Part shown: in pieces, positions 48,360 through 55,777 of the stretch
Layout of the letters: the number at the start of each line of letters is the position of its first letter
Numbering within the stretch: the first letter of the stretch is position 1
Assembly: GCA_034435455.1 (NCBI GenBank)
Contig: DAOTXL010000102.1
Location: 1-64,000, forward strand
Reading direction: 5' to 3'
Length of the DNA: 64,000 nt
Origin: DAOTXL01 sp034435455
Lineage (GTDB): Bacteria; Chloroflexota; Anaerolineae; JAAYZQ01
Position numbers and translations under genes: made by a program
The notes under the pieces: generated by a model
Databases searched by the model: none
What the model saw: the letters and a program-made list of their open reading frames with translations, nothing else
What the model was told of the DNA's origin: nothing

Positions 48360-51300
48360 ATGTTTGAGTCGGTACCCAATCAGGTAGATTTTGTCCAACT
48401 GGAGCATGAGGTGCTCGACTTTTGGAAACAGACCGCTGCCTTCCAAAAGTTGCGCCAAAAAAACCAGGGGAACAAGAAATTCTCCTTTATTGACGGCCCT
48501 ATCACGGCCAACAACCCGATGGGTGTCCATCACGCCTGGGGGCGCACCTACAAGGACCTGTTCTTGCGCTACAAGGCGATGCGGGGCTACGACCAGCGCT
48601 GGCAGAACGGCTTTGACTGCCAGGGGCTGTGGGTCGAGGTCAATGTGGAGCGCGACATGGGCTTCAAGACGAAAAGGGACATCGAGACCTATGGCCTGGC
48701 CGAGTTCGTCAACCTGTGCAAACAGCGCGTCCTCGAATTTTCGGCCGTCCAGACGGAACAATCGATCCGCCTGGGCTACTGGATGGACTGGAACGACCCG
48801 GCCTTTCTCCGCGACCTGAAAGCCAAAATGGCCCACGACCCCCTGCAACGGATCACGGTGAACGGTCCCCACGGCCCGGTGACCGGCACCGTGGAGCAGA
48901 TCGTCGGGCGGCTGGGTCTGCCGGAACTGGGCGGCAGCTACTTTACCTTTAGCGACGAGAACAACTATACCATCTGGGCGGCCTTGAAGAAATGCCACGA
49001 AAACGGCTGGATCTACAAAGGGACCGATGTGATGCCCTGGTGTCCCCGCTGCGGCACCGGCATCAGCCAGCACGAGATCGTCACCGAGGGCTATCAGGAA
49101 CTGACCCACCCCAGCATCTTTGTGCGTTTTCCCCTGCGCCATCGCCCCGGCTACCTTCCCTCTGCTCAGGGCGGGGAGGATCTGTTGGTGTGGACCACCA
49201 CCCCCTGGACCCTGACCAGCAACGTCGCCGCGGCGGTCCACCCCGACCTGCCCTACGTCCTGGTGGAGAACCAGGGACACCGCTTCTGGCTGAGCAAGGG
49301 GGCGCTGGATAACGCCCTGCGCGGCCCCTACACCATCCTGGATGAAAAGCCCGGTGCGGCGCTGGAGGGGTGGACCTACGAGGGCCCCTTTGACGAACTG
49401 CCGGCCCAGCAGCAGAGCGGTGCGGCAGCGGCGCATCGCATCATTCTGTGGGACCAGGTGGGCGAGGCGGAGGGCACAGGCATTGTGCACATCGCCCCTG
49501 GCTGCGGCGCCGAGGACCTGGCCCTGGGCAGAGGAGCGGACCTGCCGGCCATCGCGCCGCTGGACGAAAATGGCCTCTTTCTCGACGGATTTGCGTGGCT
49601 GACCGGCAGGAGCGTTTACGATTCGGCGCAACCGATCTTTGACAACCTGGCGCACAAGGGCCTCCTCTACCGCCTGGAGGACTACACCCACCGCTACCCG
49701 GTCTGCTGGCGCTGCCAGAGTGAACTGGTCTTCCGCCTGGTGGACGAGTGGTTTATCGGCATGGGCGACCTGCTGGACAGGCCCTACGACCAGCTCACGC
49801 CGGAGGAAAAGGCGACACGGCTGCGCTACCTGATCATGGATTCGGTGCAGGAGACGCGCTGGATCCCCGATTTTGGCTTCGAGCGGGAGATGGACTGGCT
49901 GCGCAACATGCACGACTGGATGATCAGCAAAAAGCGCTACTATGGCCTGGCCCTGCCCATCTGGGAGTGCCACCTGTGCGGCTGGTTCGACGTCATCGGC
50001 AGCAAGGAGGAGCTGAAAGCACGGGCTGTCGCCGGTTGGGAGGAGTTCGAGGGCCACACCCCGCACCGGCCCTACGTGGACGCGGTCAAGATCCGCTGCG
50101 AACGGTGCGGCGCCGAGATCGGCCGCATCCCCGACGTGGGCAACCCCTGGCTCGATGCCGGCATCGTCGCCTACTCCACGTTGCAGTACCGCACCAACCG
50201 CGACTACTGGCGGCAATGGTTCCCGGCAGATCTCATCACCGAGAGCTTTCCGGGGCAGTTCCGCAACTGGTTCTATTCCATGCTGGCCATGAGCACCATC
50301 ATGGAGCGACGGGCCCCCTTCCGCACGGTGCAGACCTACGCCACCCTCCTGGCCGAGGATGGCCGGCCGATGCATAAGAGCTGGGGCAATGCCATCGAGT
50401 TCAACGACGCAGCCGATACGATGGGCGTGGATGTGATGCGCTGGATGTACTGCGCCCACAAGCCGGAGGTCAACCTCCTCTTCGGCTACCAACTGGCCGA
50501 CGACACCCGCCGCCGCTTCCTGCTGCCGCTGTGGAACGTCTACTCCTTCTTTGTCACCTACGCCAACCTGGATCACTGGCAGCCGGCCGATCCCCAATCG
50601 CCAATATCCCATCGCCAATTGCCAGAACTCGACCGCTGGATCCTGGCCCGCCTCAACCAGGTCATCGCCGGCGTTACCGAGCGCCTGGACGACTATGACC
50701 CCTACGGCGCGACGCTGGCAGTAGAGCCGTTCCTGGATGACCTGACCAACTGGTATGTGCGCCGCAGCCGCCGCCGTTTCTGGAAGAGCGAACAGGACGC
50801 CGACAAAGAGGCCGCCTACGCCACCCTGTACCACGTCTTGCTGACATTGAGCAAACTGTTGGCTCCGTTCGTGCCCTTTGTGACCGAAAAGATGTACCAG
50901 AACCTGGCCCGCTCCGCCGACCGGAGTGCGGCCGAGAGCGTCCACCTGTGCGACTGGCCGACCGCCGAGGAGAGCCTGGTGGACCGGAAGCTGCTGGACC
51001 GCATGGCCCTGGCGATGCAGATCGCCGCCCTGGGCCGCTCGGCGCGGAGCACCTCCAACATTAAACTGCGGCAACCGCTCGCCAAAGCGCTGATCTACGC
51101 CGGGGAACGGGCTGCCGATCTGGGGCCGCTGGCCGACCTGGTGGCCGACGAGCTCAACGTCAAGGCGCTCGAGTTCGTGGCGACCGAGGCGGAGCTGGTG
51201 CAGTACGAGATCGGCCTGTTGCCCAACCTGCTGGGTCCCAAACATGGTAAACGGTTCCCGCTGCTGCGCCAGGCCGTCGCTGCCGCCGACGCCACGGCGC

Positions 51301-51743
51301 TGGCCCGCCGCTTCCAGGCCGGCCTGAGCGCCATCCTGGAACTCAACGACGGCGGCCCGGCGGTGGAACTGCTGCCGCAGGAGGTGGAGGTCCGCCTTCA
51401 CGGGCGCGAAGGCTATGCCGTGGCCGGGGAAAAGGGCCTGGTGGTGGCGGTAGACGTGACCCTCACACCCGAGCTGGCCCGCGAGGGGCTGGCCCGCGAC
51501 CTGGTGCGCCGGGTGCAGACGATGCGCAAGGAGGCCGGCTTTGAGCTCAACGACCGCATCGTCACCTTCTACGACGCCGATGACGAGCTCAAATCGGCCA
51601 TCGCCGAGTGGGCCGGTTACGTCCAGGCCGAGACGTTGAGCGTGGAGCTGGTGCCCGGCCCCGTGCCCGCCGATGTCGCCCGCCGGGAGTCGTTCAAACT
51701 GGAGGGGCACCCGGTGACGCTGGGGATCAAAAAGGGGGTGTGA
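48360..51743 (+). CDS. ileS: Isoleucyl-tRNA synthetase, divergent type
   Basis: A 1127-residue class I synthetase. Assignment to IleRS rests on the editing-domain and Zn-site patterns: WTTTPWTLTSNVAAAVHPDL, TGIVHIAPGCGAEDLALG, YPVCWRCQSELVFRLVDEWF. Two ATP motifs are altered: where HIGH is expected the alignment with TxKD places GVHH (residues 55-58, in PMGVHHAWGRTYKD), and the KMSKS block reads DGRPMHKSWGN (667-677), keeping only the second Lys. The anticodon-binding part (RWILARLNQVIAGVTERLDD) is intact. A heptamer repeat encodes ~10 residues near 745-755. ATG 48360 follows GGAGGAGG. Last gene of the T-box operon, though ~2.1 kb from the leader. Confidence 0.9.
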   Translation: MFESVPNQVDFVQLEHEVLDFWKQTAAFQKLRQKNQGNKKFSFIDGPITANNPMGVHHAWGRTYKDLFLRYKAMRGYDQRWQNGFDCQGLWVEVNVERDMGFKTKRDIETYGLAEFVNLCKQRVLEFSAVQTEQSIRLGYWMDWNDPAFLRDLKAKMAHDPLQRITVNGPHGPVTGTVEQIVGRLGLPELGGSYFTFSDENNYTIWAALKKCHENGWIYKGTDVMPWCPRCGTGISQHEIVTEGYQELTHPSIFVRFPLRHRPGYLPSAQGGEDLLVWTTTPWTLTSNVAAAVHPDLPYVLVENQGHRFWLSKGALDNALRGPYTILDEKPGAALEGWTYEGPFDELPAQQQSGAAAAHRIILWDQVGEAEGTGIVHIAPGCGAEDLALGRGADLPAIAPLDENGLFLDGFAWLTGRSVYDSAQPIFDNLAHKGLLYRLEDYTHRYPVCWRCQSELVFRLVDEWFIGMGDLLDRPYDQLTPEEKATRLRYLIMDSVQETRWIPDFGFEREMDWLRNMHDWMISKKRYYGLALPIWECHLCGWFDVIGSKEELKARAVAGWEEFEGHTPHRPYVDAVKIRCERCGAEIGRIPDVGNPWLDAGIVAYSTLQYRTNRDYWRQWFPADLITESFPGQFRNWFYSMLAMSTIMERRAPFRTVQTYATLLAEDGRPMHKSWGNAIEFNDAADTMGVDVMRWMYCAHKPEVNLLFGYQLADDTRRRFLLPLWNVYSFFVTYANLDHWQPADPQSPISHRQLPELDRWILARLNQVIAGVTERLDDYDPYGATLAVEPFLDDLTNWYVRRSRRRFWKSEQDADKEAAYATLYHVLLTLSKLLAPFVPFVTEKMYQNLARSADRSAAESVHLCDWPTAEESLVDRKLLDRMALAMQIAALGRSARSTSNIKLRQPLAKALIYAGERAADLGPLADLVADELNVKALEFVATEAELVQYEIGLLPNLLGPKHGKRFPLLRQAVAAADATALARRFQAGLSAILELNDGGPAVELLPQEVEVRLHGREGYAVAGEKGLVVAVDVTLTPELAREGLARDLVRRVQTMRKEAGFELNDRIVTFYDADDELKSAIAEWAGYVQAETLSVELVPGPVPADVARRESFKLEGHPVTLGIKKGV
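50594..50621. repeat. Heptamer tandem repeat inside ileS (4 units)
   Basis: CCAATCG, CCAATAT, CCCATCG, CCAATTG. It encodes in frame the stretch DPQSPISHRQLPELD in the linker between the catalytic core and the anticodon-binding domain. Units resemble the CAATCGT array at 12986-13020. Confidence 0.7.
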
Positions 51744-51747
51744 CGCC

Positions 51748-51815
51748 GGGAGCGAGGGCGATGCCCCCGCTCCCATCGGATCTTGCGCTCCCCCTTCCCT
51801 GCGAGGGAAGGGGGA
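51748..51815. repeat. Two GC-rich hairpins after ileS
   Basis: Hairpin 1 (51748-51774): GGGAGCG/CGCTCCC plus GGGC/GCCC with a GAT loop, 5 bp after the ileS stop. Hairpin 2 (51789-51815): TCCCCCTTCCCT / AGGGAAGGGGGA, a perfect 12-bp stem with GCG loop. Neither has a T-tract, but they may end or protect the ileS transcript. Confidence 0.6.
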
Positions 51816-51930
51816 CGCCTGGAGAGCAGGTCGGGCTGCGCCGAAAAACCTGCCCTTGGGAAAGGGGATGGGGTGGGCCGATCGTTGCCTGGCTGTAGGG
51901 ATTCCATCGGCTCAGCATGCCAGGGGGGAC

Positions 51931-51959
51931 TTGCCCATTTTTGAGCCTTGCGGTAAAAT
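51931..51959 (+). promoter_or_regulatory. Promoter of the DksA-lspA-rluD operon
   Basis: TTGCCC (51931-51936), 17-bp spacer, TAAAAT (51954-51959), about 40 bp before ATG 52001. Confidence 0.55.
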
Positions 51960-52000
51960 AGAAAGCCAGGATAGGGGAATAGACCTGTTGTGGAGGAAAG

Positions 52001-52342
52001 ATGGCAGTGAGAAGACCCGACGTGCTCCGGTCGTTCCTGGAGAGCGAGCGGGCGCGGCTGGAAGCTGTAATCGCCCAAATGGATGCTGAGGGCGGGACCA
52101 ACCTGGGCCTTGGCAATCACATGGCCGACGATGCCACCGAGGCCTTTGAGCAGGCCAAAGAACAGGCCCTCCACTGGAATGCGGAGCAGTTGTTGAAACA
52201 GGTCAACGACGCGCTGGAGCGGTTTCAGCAGGGGACCTATGGCCTGTGCATTCAGTGCGGGGATGAGATCGATCCGGCGCGGCTGAAAGCCCTGCCCTAT
52301 GCGACGCTGTGCCTGCGTTGCCAGCAGCGGATCAAACCATAG
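52001..52342 (+). CDS. TraR/DksA-type zinc-finger protein
   Basis: A 113-residue protein: two helices (RSFLESERARLEAVIAQMDA; EQALHWNAEQLLKQVNDALE) and a C4 zinc finger (YGLCIQCGDEIDPARLKALP...LCLRCQQRI). It resembles the DksA/YteA family; DksA proteins bind RNA polymerase at the secondary channel, but the DxxDA tip motif is not obvious here, so the same function is uncertain. ATG follows TGGAGGAAAG. It is 15 bp before lspA. Confidence 0.85.
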   Translation: MAVRRPDVLRSFLESERARLEAVIAQMDAEGGTNLGLGNHMADDATEAFEQAKEQALHWNAEQLLKQVNDALERFQQGTYGLCIQCGDEIDPARLKALPYATLCLRCQQRIKP

Positions 52343-52357
52343 CGGGCGTAGAGGACC

Positions 52358-52936
52358 TTGCGATCCAACCATCTCCGAAACTGGCTGCTGTTGGTCGGTC
52401 TGGCATGCGTTTTCCTGGCCCTGGACCAGGGCAGCAAGTGGCTGGTCCGGCAAAACCTGGCCGTCGGCGAGGCATGGGCACCCATCCCTGCCCTATCCCG
52501 GTTCTTCACCTTTACCCACGTGCAGAATACCGGCGTGGCCTTTGGCCAATTTCCAGGGCTGGGCTGGTTGTTCATGCTGGTCAACCTGACGGTCCTGGTG
52601 GGCATTCTGGCCTACTATCCACGCCTTCCGGCCGGGCTATGGTCCCTGCGCCTGGCCGCAGCCCTCATCCTGGCCGGTGACCTGGGCAACGTGATAGACC
52701 GGCTGCGCGCCACCTGGCTCATCGCCCAGAGCACCGGCAACGTGTGGGCGGCACTGCCTCAGGCCTACGTGACCGACTTTGTCGACATCAAGATCTGGCC
52801 GGTCTGGAACGTCGCCGATATGTGTGTGGTCGGCGGGGTGGCGATCCTGGCCTGGACGTTGTGGCGAACCGACCGGATAGCCGAGGGCCAGGGGGTAATG
52901 ACCGACGACGGGGGGGCGGGGGTCAGGAGGGAATGA
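52358..52936 (+). CDS. lspA: Lipoprotein signal peptidase (signal peptidase II)
   Basis: A 192-residue aspartic membrane peptidase that removes signal peptides from prolipoproteins, needed for the many lipoproteins in this region. Four spans are visible. The catalytic acids lie in GDLGNVIDRLRA and WPVWNVADMCVVGG; HVQNTGVAFGQFPGLGW is the usual N-terminal signature. Start is TTG 52358 with GAGG just upstream; no ATG is available near it. An acidic tail follows the last span. Followed by the pseudouridine synthase gene, a common pairing. Confidence 0.92.
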   Translation: MRSNHLRNWLLLVGLACVFLALDQGSKWLVRQNLAVGEAWAPIPALSRFFTFTHVQNTGVAFGQFPGLGWLFMLVNLTVLVGILAYYPRLPAGLWSLRLAAALILAGDLGNVIDRLRATWLIAQSTGNVWAALPQAYVTDFVDIKIWPVWNVADMCVVGGVAILAWTLWRTDRIAEGQGVMTDDGGAGVRRE

Positions 52937-52985
52937 CCACGGGGCCATGTTCGGGGCGAGCAGGCCCCGTTCTTGTTTCCGGGCG

Positions 52986-53918
52986 ATGAACGGACGGCGG
53001 GTTGAGATCGAGGTGGAGGAAGGCGGGCTGCGCCTGGACCGGTTTCTGACAGACCGGCTGGGAGGGCTGTCCCGTTCGGCGGTGCAGCGGCTGATGGCCG
53101 AGGAGCAGGTCACCGTGAACGGCAGGCCGGTCAAGGCCGACTACAGAGTTCGACCGGGCGATGTAGTGGCCGTTGACCTGCCGGCCGAGGAACCACAGAA
53201 GCCGACCGCCGAGGCGATCCCGCTGGCGGTGGTGTATGAGGATGAATGGTTGCTGGTGGTGGACAAACCGGCAGGCATGGTGGTCCACCCGGCGCCCGGA
53301 CACCAGGGCGGGACGCTGGTCAACGCCTTGCTGGCCCGTTACCCCGAACTGGCGACCGACAGCGAGGGGTGGCCGGGCATCGTCCATCGCCTGGACCGGG
53401 ATACCTCCGGCCTTCTTCTGGTGGCCAAAGAGGAAAAAGGGCGCCTGGCCTTGCAACGGCAGTTCAAAATGCGCCGGGTGCGCAAGCTCTACCTGGCGCT
53501 GCTGGACGGTTGCCTGCAACCGCCCCGGGGCCGCATCGAAGCGCCGCTGGGACGAGATCCTCGCCACCGGCAGCGGTTCGCGGTGCTGCCCGATGGCCGC
53601 GAGGCGGTCACCGACTATCGCGTGCTGGAACCGTTCACCCGCCGGGCCGGCCCCTCAGCCGGCGATTATACCCTGGTAGAGGCAGAACCCAAAACCGGGC
53701 GCACCCACCAGATCCGCGTCCATTTCGCCTCCATCGGCCATCCGGTGGTGGGCGACCGGGTCTATGGCCGGCGGCGGCCAGCTTTGCCCGTGCCCCGGCA
53801 GTTCCTCCACGCCTGGCGGCTGGAGTTTACCCACCCCCTTAGCGGGCAGCGCGTGGAACTGGAAGCGCCGCTGCCCCCCGATCTCGGCGCGGTGCTGGAC
53901 CTCTTGCGCGGGGGATAG
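52986..53918 (+). CDS. RluA/RluD-family pseudouridine synthase
   Basis: A 310-residue enzyme with an N-terminal S4 RNA-binding domain (GLRLDRFLTDRLGGLSRSAV) and a synthase domain whose catalytic Asp lies in IVHRLDRDTSGLLLVAK. Other family blocks are VVDKPAGMVVHPAPGHQGG and PKTGRTHQIRVHFASIGHPV. It isomerises uridines in 23S rRNA (RluD-like), though the exact site is not known. ATG 52986 (MNGRRVEIEV) is chosen over an earlier in-frame ATG because the extra residues are unlike the family. The gene ends 26 bp before the convergent PPK2 gene. Confidence 0.92.
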   Translation: MNGRRVEIEVEEGGLRLDRFLTDRLGGLSRSAVQRLMAEEQVTVNGRPVKADYRVRPGDVVAVDLPAEEPQKPTAEAIPLAVVYEDEWLLVVDKPAGMVVHPAPGHQGGTLVNALLARYPELATDSEGWPGIVHRLDRDTSGLLLVAKEEKGRLALQRQFKMRRVRKLYLALLDGCLQPPRGRIEAPLGRDPRHRQRFAVLPDGREAVTDYRVLEPFTRRAGPSAGDYTLVEAEPKTGRTHQIRVHFASIGHPVVGDRVYGRRRPALPVPRQFLHAWRLEFTHPLSGQRVELEAPLPPDLGAVLDLLRGG

Positions 53919-53943
53919 GCCGGGCCGGGCGGGTTGTCCGGCG

Positions 53944-54807
53944 CTATTTGCCTTTCTTCTTCTTGTCCTTCTTCTTTTCTCCCTTCCCCTTCTTCCCCTT
54001 CTTTCCTTCCTTCTCGGCAACCTTTTCGTCGTCCTTTTTTCCCTTTGCCATTTTTTCCTCCTTCTTGCCCTTGGCCACGGGATCGGGGGGGAGGTAGTCG
54101 AGTTCGCGGCTCAACACCTCTACCAGCGTCCGCAAGGTTTTGACCCGGGCATACCACTTGCAGTTGCCCTCGACGATGGTCCACGGCGCGGTGAGGGTGC
54201 TCGTTTTGAGCAGCATGTCGTTGATCGCCTCTTCGTACGCCTCCCATTTGGCGCGGTTGCGCCAGTCCTCGTCGGTCAGCTTCCATGCTTTGTAGGGGGT
54301 TTCCTGGCGTTCCAGGAAGCGGCGCAACTGCTCCTCCCGGCTGATGTGGATCCAGAACTTGACCAGGATGGTGCCAAAGTCCACCAGTTGTCGCTCGAAC
54401 TCGTTGATCTCGCGGTAGGCACGCTTCCATTCCTCCTCGGTGCAAAAGCCCTCCAGCCGCTCGACCAATACCCGGCCGTACCAGCTCCGGTCGAAGATGA
54501 GGATCTGCTTTTCATCGGGCGGCCTGAGCCGACGCCAAAAGCGATACAGGTAGTGGTGGGTTTTATCCTCCCCTTGCGGCGCAGCGATGGGATAGACCTC
54601 ATAGCCGCGCGGGTCCAGCCGCTCGGTGACCCGCTTGATGTTGCCCCCCTTACCGCCGGCGTCCCAGCCTTCATAGACGATGACCAGCGGGCGTTTGTGC
54701 ACATACAGTTGATAGGCCAGCGCTCGCAGTTGCAACTGGTAGCGGATTAGATTGTGGACATATTCCTCTTTGGTCAGGCTTTTGCTCAGGTCGACCGTCT
54801 CCAGCAT
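53944..54807 (-). CDS. PPK2-family polyphosphate kinase/phosphotransferase with Lys-rich tail
   Basis: A 287-residue PPK2-family enzyme. Walker A is VYEGWDAGGKGGNIKRV (GWDAGGKG at 47-54), the lid region RLDPRGYEVYPIAAPQGED and DRSWYGRVLVERLEGF the Walker B/lid. PPK2 enzymes transfer phosphate between polyphosphate and nucleotides; the subclass (ADP or AMP/GDP) cannot be read here. Residues ~246-287 form an unusual tail rich in Lys and Gly with some Glu/Asp, absent from family members; on DNA it is a polypyrimidine tract on the plus strand. It starts 10 bp after another PPK2 gene. Confidence 0.9.
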   Translation of the reverse strand: MLETVDLSKSLTKEEYVHNLIRYQLQLRALAYQLYVHKRPLVIVYEGWDAGGKGGNIKRVTERLDPRGYEVYPIAAPQGEDKTHHYLYRFWRRLRPPDEKQILIFDRSWYGRVLVERLEGFCTEEEWKRAYREINEFERQLVDFGTILVKFWIHISREEQLRRFLERQETPYKAWKLTDEDWRNRAKWEAYEEAINDMLLKTSTLTAPWTIVEGNCKWYARVKTLRTLVEVLSRELDYLPPDPVAKGKKEEKMAKGKKDDEKVAEKEGKKGKKGKGEKKKDKKKKGK

Positions 54808-54817
54808 GGCCCCTCCC

Positions 54818-55648
54818 CTACTCTTCGTCTCCCTGCGCTTCCGCTTCGGCGCTCAGTTCCGCATCCAGGGCGCGGCTGTCGGCGCCTTCCTCGTCGGCCA
54901 TCGCCTCGTCCGGTGCTTCCGGCGGCAGCTCCAGGCCCCGGTCTTTCAGGGCTTCCTCCAGCCGGCCGATGATGGTCTGAAAGATCTTGATCCGTGCCCA
55001 ACGCCGGTCGGTGGCTTCGACAATGGTCCACGGCCCCCATTCGGTGTCGGTCCGTTCCAGCATCTCTTCGATGGCGACCAAATAGGCGTCGTATTGGCGG
55101 TGGTGCTCCCAATCCTCCGGCTGCACGTGCCAGCTCTTGAGGGGGTCCTTCTCCAGCATTTTGAAGCGCCGGGCCTGCTCCTCCCGGCTGATGTGCAGGA
55201 AGAACTTGAGGATCACATAGCCATCATCGGCCAGGGTCCGCTCGAAATCCACGATGTCCCGGTAGCCCTTGCGCCACTCTTCCTCCGGCGTCAGGCCCTC
55301 CACCCGCTCGACCAGCACCCGGCCGTACCAACTGCGGTCAAAGATGGCCATTTCGCCATAGTTGGGGATCTTGAGCCAGAAACGCCACAGCCAGGGCAGG
55401 TGGGTTTCAAAGGTGCGCGGTGCCTGGATCGGGTAGAGCTTGAAGCCCCGCGGGTCGAGCCGCGAGGTGAGCAGGTTGATGGAGGTGCCCTTGCCGGCGG
55501 CATCCCAGCCCTCGAAGACGATGATGGTGGGGATCTGGGCATCCCAACAGGCCTTTTCCAGATCGTACAGCCGCCGTTGCAGGCGAGGCAACAGCCGCTT
55601 GTACTCCCCTTTCGGCAGTTTATGGGTGAGATCGACCTTTTCGAGCAT
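54818..55648 (-). CDS. PPK2-family polyphosphate kinase/phosphotransferase with acidic tail
   Basis: A 276-residue PPK2 paralogue: FEGWDAAGKGTSINLLTSRL (GWDAAGKG at 47-54), DPRGFKLYPIQAPR and FDRSWYGRVLVERVEGL. Catalytic Lys, Asp and Arg of the family appear present. The last ~35 residues are Ala/Glu/Asp-rich (DEAMADEEGADSRALDAEL), opposite in charge to the neighbour's Lys tail. Both genes follow a CHAD-domain gene on the same strand. The pair could form a mixed oligomer or act in opposite directions (ATP synthesis and AMP phosphorylation), but this is inference. Confidence 0.9.
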   Translation of the reverse strand: MLEKVDLTHKLPKGEYKRLLPRLQRRLYDLEKACWDAQIPTIIVFEGWDAAGKGTSINLLTSRLDPRGFKLYPIQAPRTFETHLPWLWRFWLKIPNYGEMAIFDRSWYGRVLVERVEGLTPEEEWRKGYRDIVDFERTLADDGYVILKFFLHISREEQARRFKMLEKDPLKSWHVQPEDWEHHRQYDAYLVAIEEMLERTDTEWGPWTIVEATDRRWARIKIFQTIIGRLEEALKDRGLELPPEAPDEAMADEEGADSRALDAELSAEAEAQGDEE

Positions 55649-55683
55649 AGGGGATACCCTCCCTTTGAAATAACGGTATTCCT

Positions 55684-55739
55684 TGGGCAGCCGCGAGGGC
55701 GGCCCCTACCCTGGGCAGCCGCGAGGGCGGCCCCTACCC
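55684..55739. repeat. 28-bp unit repeated twice in tandem
   Basis: Two exact copies of TGGGCAGCCGCGAGGGCGGC followed by CCCTACCC (55684-55711 and 55712-55739), in the gap between the CHAD gene and the PPK2 pair. The reverse strand (GGGTAGGGGCCGCCCTCGCG...) resembles the GTAGGGGC palindrome family found at 38828. Confidence 0.8.
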
Positions 55740-55777
55740 TTTTCATCCCTGGGGGTGTGCCAGGGAACAGGATGACT

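Noticed and set aside
48336..51776. A 1146-codon open frame antisense to ileS, and similar very long antisense frames at 15828-18623, 33934-36690, 38745-41462 and 57624-60524
   Set aside because: They mirror real, well-recognised genes; GC-rich third positions keep the opposite strand free of stops. No family motifs or ribosome sites support them.
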